This document shows positions 6,051 to 6,724 of a stretch of 6,724 bases of DNA, one piece after another. The position numbers were made by a program, and so were the translations under genes. How positions within the stretch are numbered: position 1 is the stretch's first letter; each line of letters starts with the position of its first letter. The stretch covers positions 1-6,724 of the forward strand of contig QHRS01000210.1 in assembly GCA_003221435.1 (NCBI GenBank), written 5' to 3'. The notes beneath the pieces were generated by a model, which was not told the origin of the DNA, searched no databases, and saw only the letters and a program-made list of their open reading frames with translations. Source of the stretch: Candidatus Rokuibacteriota bacterium (lineage in GTDB: Bacteria; Methylomirabilota; Methylomirabilia; Rokubacteriales; CSP1-6).

Positions 6051-6118
6051 GCGCCGGCTTTGCCGGGGCAATCCGGTTCCAGGGAGGCTCGGAGGGGGCC
6101 GTCGAGGCCCCCTCCGAT
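6051..6118 (+). repeat. 68-bp intergenic hairpin repeat, copy 2
   Basis: This copy matches copy 1 at 65 of 68 positions. Here the first hairpin has one mismatch (GCCGGGGC instead of GCCGGCGC), while the second is perfect. Read in the direction of the minus-strand operon, the repeat begins four bases after the TAG that I take as the ancestral livF stop (6122-6124). Confidence 0.85.
6089..6117 (-). terminator. 12-bp GC-rich hairpin just after the ancestral livF end
   Basis: TCGGAGGGGGCC (6089-6100) and GGCCCCCTCCGA (6106-6117) pair perfectly around GTCGA. On the minus strand it follows the relic livF stop codon by four bases, where a terminator or mRNA-stabilising hairpin would be expected. 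There is no U-run after it, so partial termination or 3'-end protection within the operon is more likely than full termination. A 10-bp palindrome GCGCTAGCGC (6119-6128) adjoins it. Confidence 0.45.
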
Positions 6119-6121
6119 GCG

Positions 6122-6204
6122 CTAGCGCCACAGCTTCTTTTTCTTCCAGCGGCGGTGGCCGCGCACGCCAGATTCCTTGATGCCTCCTTGATGCCCAGGT
6201 AGAA
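6122..6204 (-). pseudogene. livF: Detached C-terminal tail of the minus-strand livF
   Basis: Directly after the livF TAA (6207-6205) the same frame continues FYLGIKE. It then goes out of frame at an 11-bp tandem duplication, and the shifted frame continues ESGVRGHRRWKKKKLWR to TAG (6124-6122). I recall many Liv ATPases of this type ending in a KEFYLG...GxRGxRRWKKKKLWR-like basic tail. The sequence therefore reads as the original C-terminus, cut off by Glu-to-stop (GAA or GAG to TAA) and broken again by the duplication. About 22 residues are lost. The hairpin repeat starts right after this TAG, supporting it as the old gene end. Confidence 0.72.
6174..6195. repeat. 11-bp perfect tandem duplication in the livF tail
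   Basis: TCCTTGATGCC occurs at 6174-6184 and again at 6185-6195 (minus strand GGCATCAAGGA twice). On the minus strand both copies can encode GIKE, in different frames. Deleting one copy fuses FYLGIKE to SGVRGHRRWKKKKLWR in one frame. Confidence 0.9.
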
Positions 6205-6724
6205 TTACTTGGTGTCTTCCTTTTCCAGCAGTCGCCGGCAGCTATCTTCCATCACCACGCGGCCGACCTCAAGCACGTAGCCGTAATCGGCGAGGCCGAG
6301 CGCCATGCGCGCATTCTGCTCGACGAGGAGGATCGTCGTCCCTTCCTCGCGATTGACCCGCGCGATGATGCGGAAGATCTCCCGGACCAGGATCGGCGAG
6401 AGGCCCAGCGAAGGCTCGTCCAGGAGCAGGAGCTTCGGCCGGAGCATCAGCGCGCGCGCGATCGCGAGCATCTGCTGCTCGCCGCCGGAAAGCCGCCCGG
6501 CCTGCTGCGCGCGACGCTCCCCCAGCACCGGGAAGTAGCCCGAGACCCGCTCGAGGTCCCCGGCGACGCCGTCACGATCGGTGCGTAAGTAGGCGCCCAT
6601 CAGGAGGTTCTCGCGGACGGTGAGGTAGGGGAACACCTCGCGCCCCTCGGGCACGTGGGCGACGCCCAAGCGCACCACCTTGTCGGGACCGGTCCCCTGG
6701 ATCTCGCGGCCGTCGAACACCACC
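6205..6724 (-). CDS. livF: Second LivF-type ABC transporter ATPase, 5' end outside window, C-terminus truncated
   Basis: About 172 codons are visible; the N-terminus with Walker A lies beyond 6724, so the first visible codon is internal. Visible motifs, numbered from codon 6723: VPEGREVFPYLTVRENL (24-40), the LivF form of the Q-loop region; signature LSGGEQQ (78-84); Walker B LLLLDEPSLGLSP (98-110); and LLVEQN (132-137) at the switch position. These are standard LivF features, closer to canonical LivF than the gene at 793-1500. The reading frame ends KEDTK-TAA, where related proteins I recall continue with Glu and FYLG; the missing tail is still recognisable at 6204-6122. All catalytic motifs precede the stop, and shorter LivF proteins lack this tail, so the enzyme may still work. 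It probably heads the visible part of the operon running to the ligase and livK. Confidence 0.9.
   Translation of the reverse strand, partial: VVFDGREIQGTGPDKVVRLGVAHVPEGREVFPYLTVRENLLMGAYLRTDRDGVAGDLERVSGYFPVLGERRAQQAGRLSGGEQQMLAIARALMLRPKLLLLDEPSLGLSPILVREIFRIIARVNREEGTTILLVEQNARMALGLADYGYVLEVGRVVMEDSCRRLLEKEDTK

Noticed and set aside
5977..6118. CRISPR-like array
   Set aside because: Only two copies of 68 bp with a 6-bp separator and no variable spacers; the palindromic-repeat interpretation fits better.
5877..6131. 84-codon minus-strand ORF across the repeat block
   Set aside because: Its frame is open because the repeats are GC-rich. It is made of hairpin sequence and has no protein-like features.

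Overview
This is a very GC-rich bacterial window: spot counts are 51 of 60 G+C at 361-420 and 46 of 60 at 3121-3180. It is dominated by branched-chain-amino-acid-type (LivKHMGF) ABC transporter genes and an acyl-CoA ligase. The gene set, the operon style and the hairpin-forming intergenic repeats suggest an uncultivated soil or subsurface lineage, such as Rokubacteria/Methylomirabilota or a deltaproteobacterium. That is inference from style only; there is no marker gene in the window.

Layout. (1) 1-1500, plus strand: the last codons of an upstream gene, then livG and livF type ATPases, tightly coupled (1-nt and 14-nt overlaps). A hairpin sits on the livF stop codon. (2) 1501-1880: a gene-poor stretch of lower GC. 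Its end carries the frameshifted N-terminus of the next gene. (3) 1881-2762, plus strand: an FkbM-type SAM-dependent methyltransferase at about 53-55% GC in sampled rows, which looks foreign to its surroundings. A 14-bp tandem duplication at its apparent start has shifted the frame. (4) 2773-5870, minus strand: an AMP-forming acyl-CoA ligase followed 20 nt later by a livK-type periplasmic binding protein, almost certainly one transcript. (5) 5871-6121: an intergenic block with two 68-bp direct repeats (74-bp period, 65 of 68 identical), each with two hairpins, plus a degenerate inverted third copy. (6) 6122-6724, minus strand: the C-terminal part of a second livF. It ends at a premature TAA, and the rest of its conserved tail can still be read downstream, broken by an 11-bp tandem duplication.

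How it fits together. The minus-strand genes (livF, ligase, livK, with further liv genes presumably beyond 6724) look like a solute uptake and activation operon. The binding protein captures a carboxylate or amino-acid-like solute, the Liv ABC complex imports it, and the ligase makes the acyl-CoA. The plus-strand livG-livF pair belongs to a second Liv-type transporter with somewhat divergent ATPase motifs. The two operons converge on the methyltransferase, which has no glycan or natural-product neighbours here.

I see no phage, CRISPR, RNA gene or clearly new system. The points most worth a second look are the two frame-breaking tandem duplications, the decayed livF tail and the hairpin repeat family.
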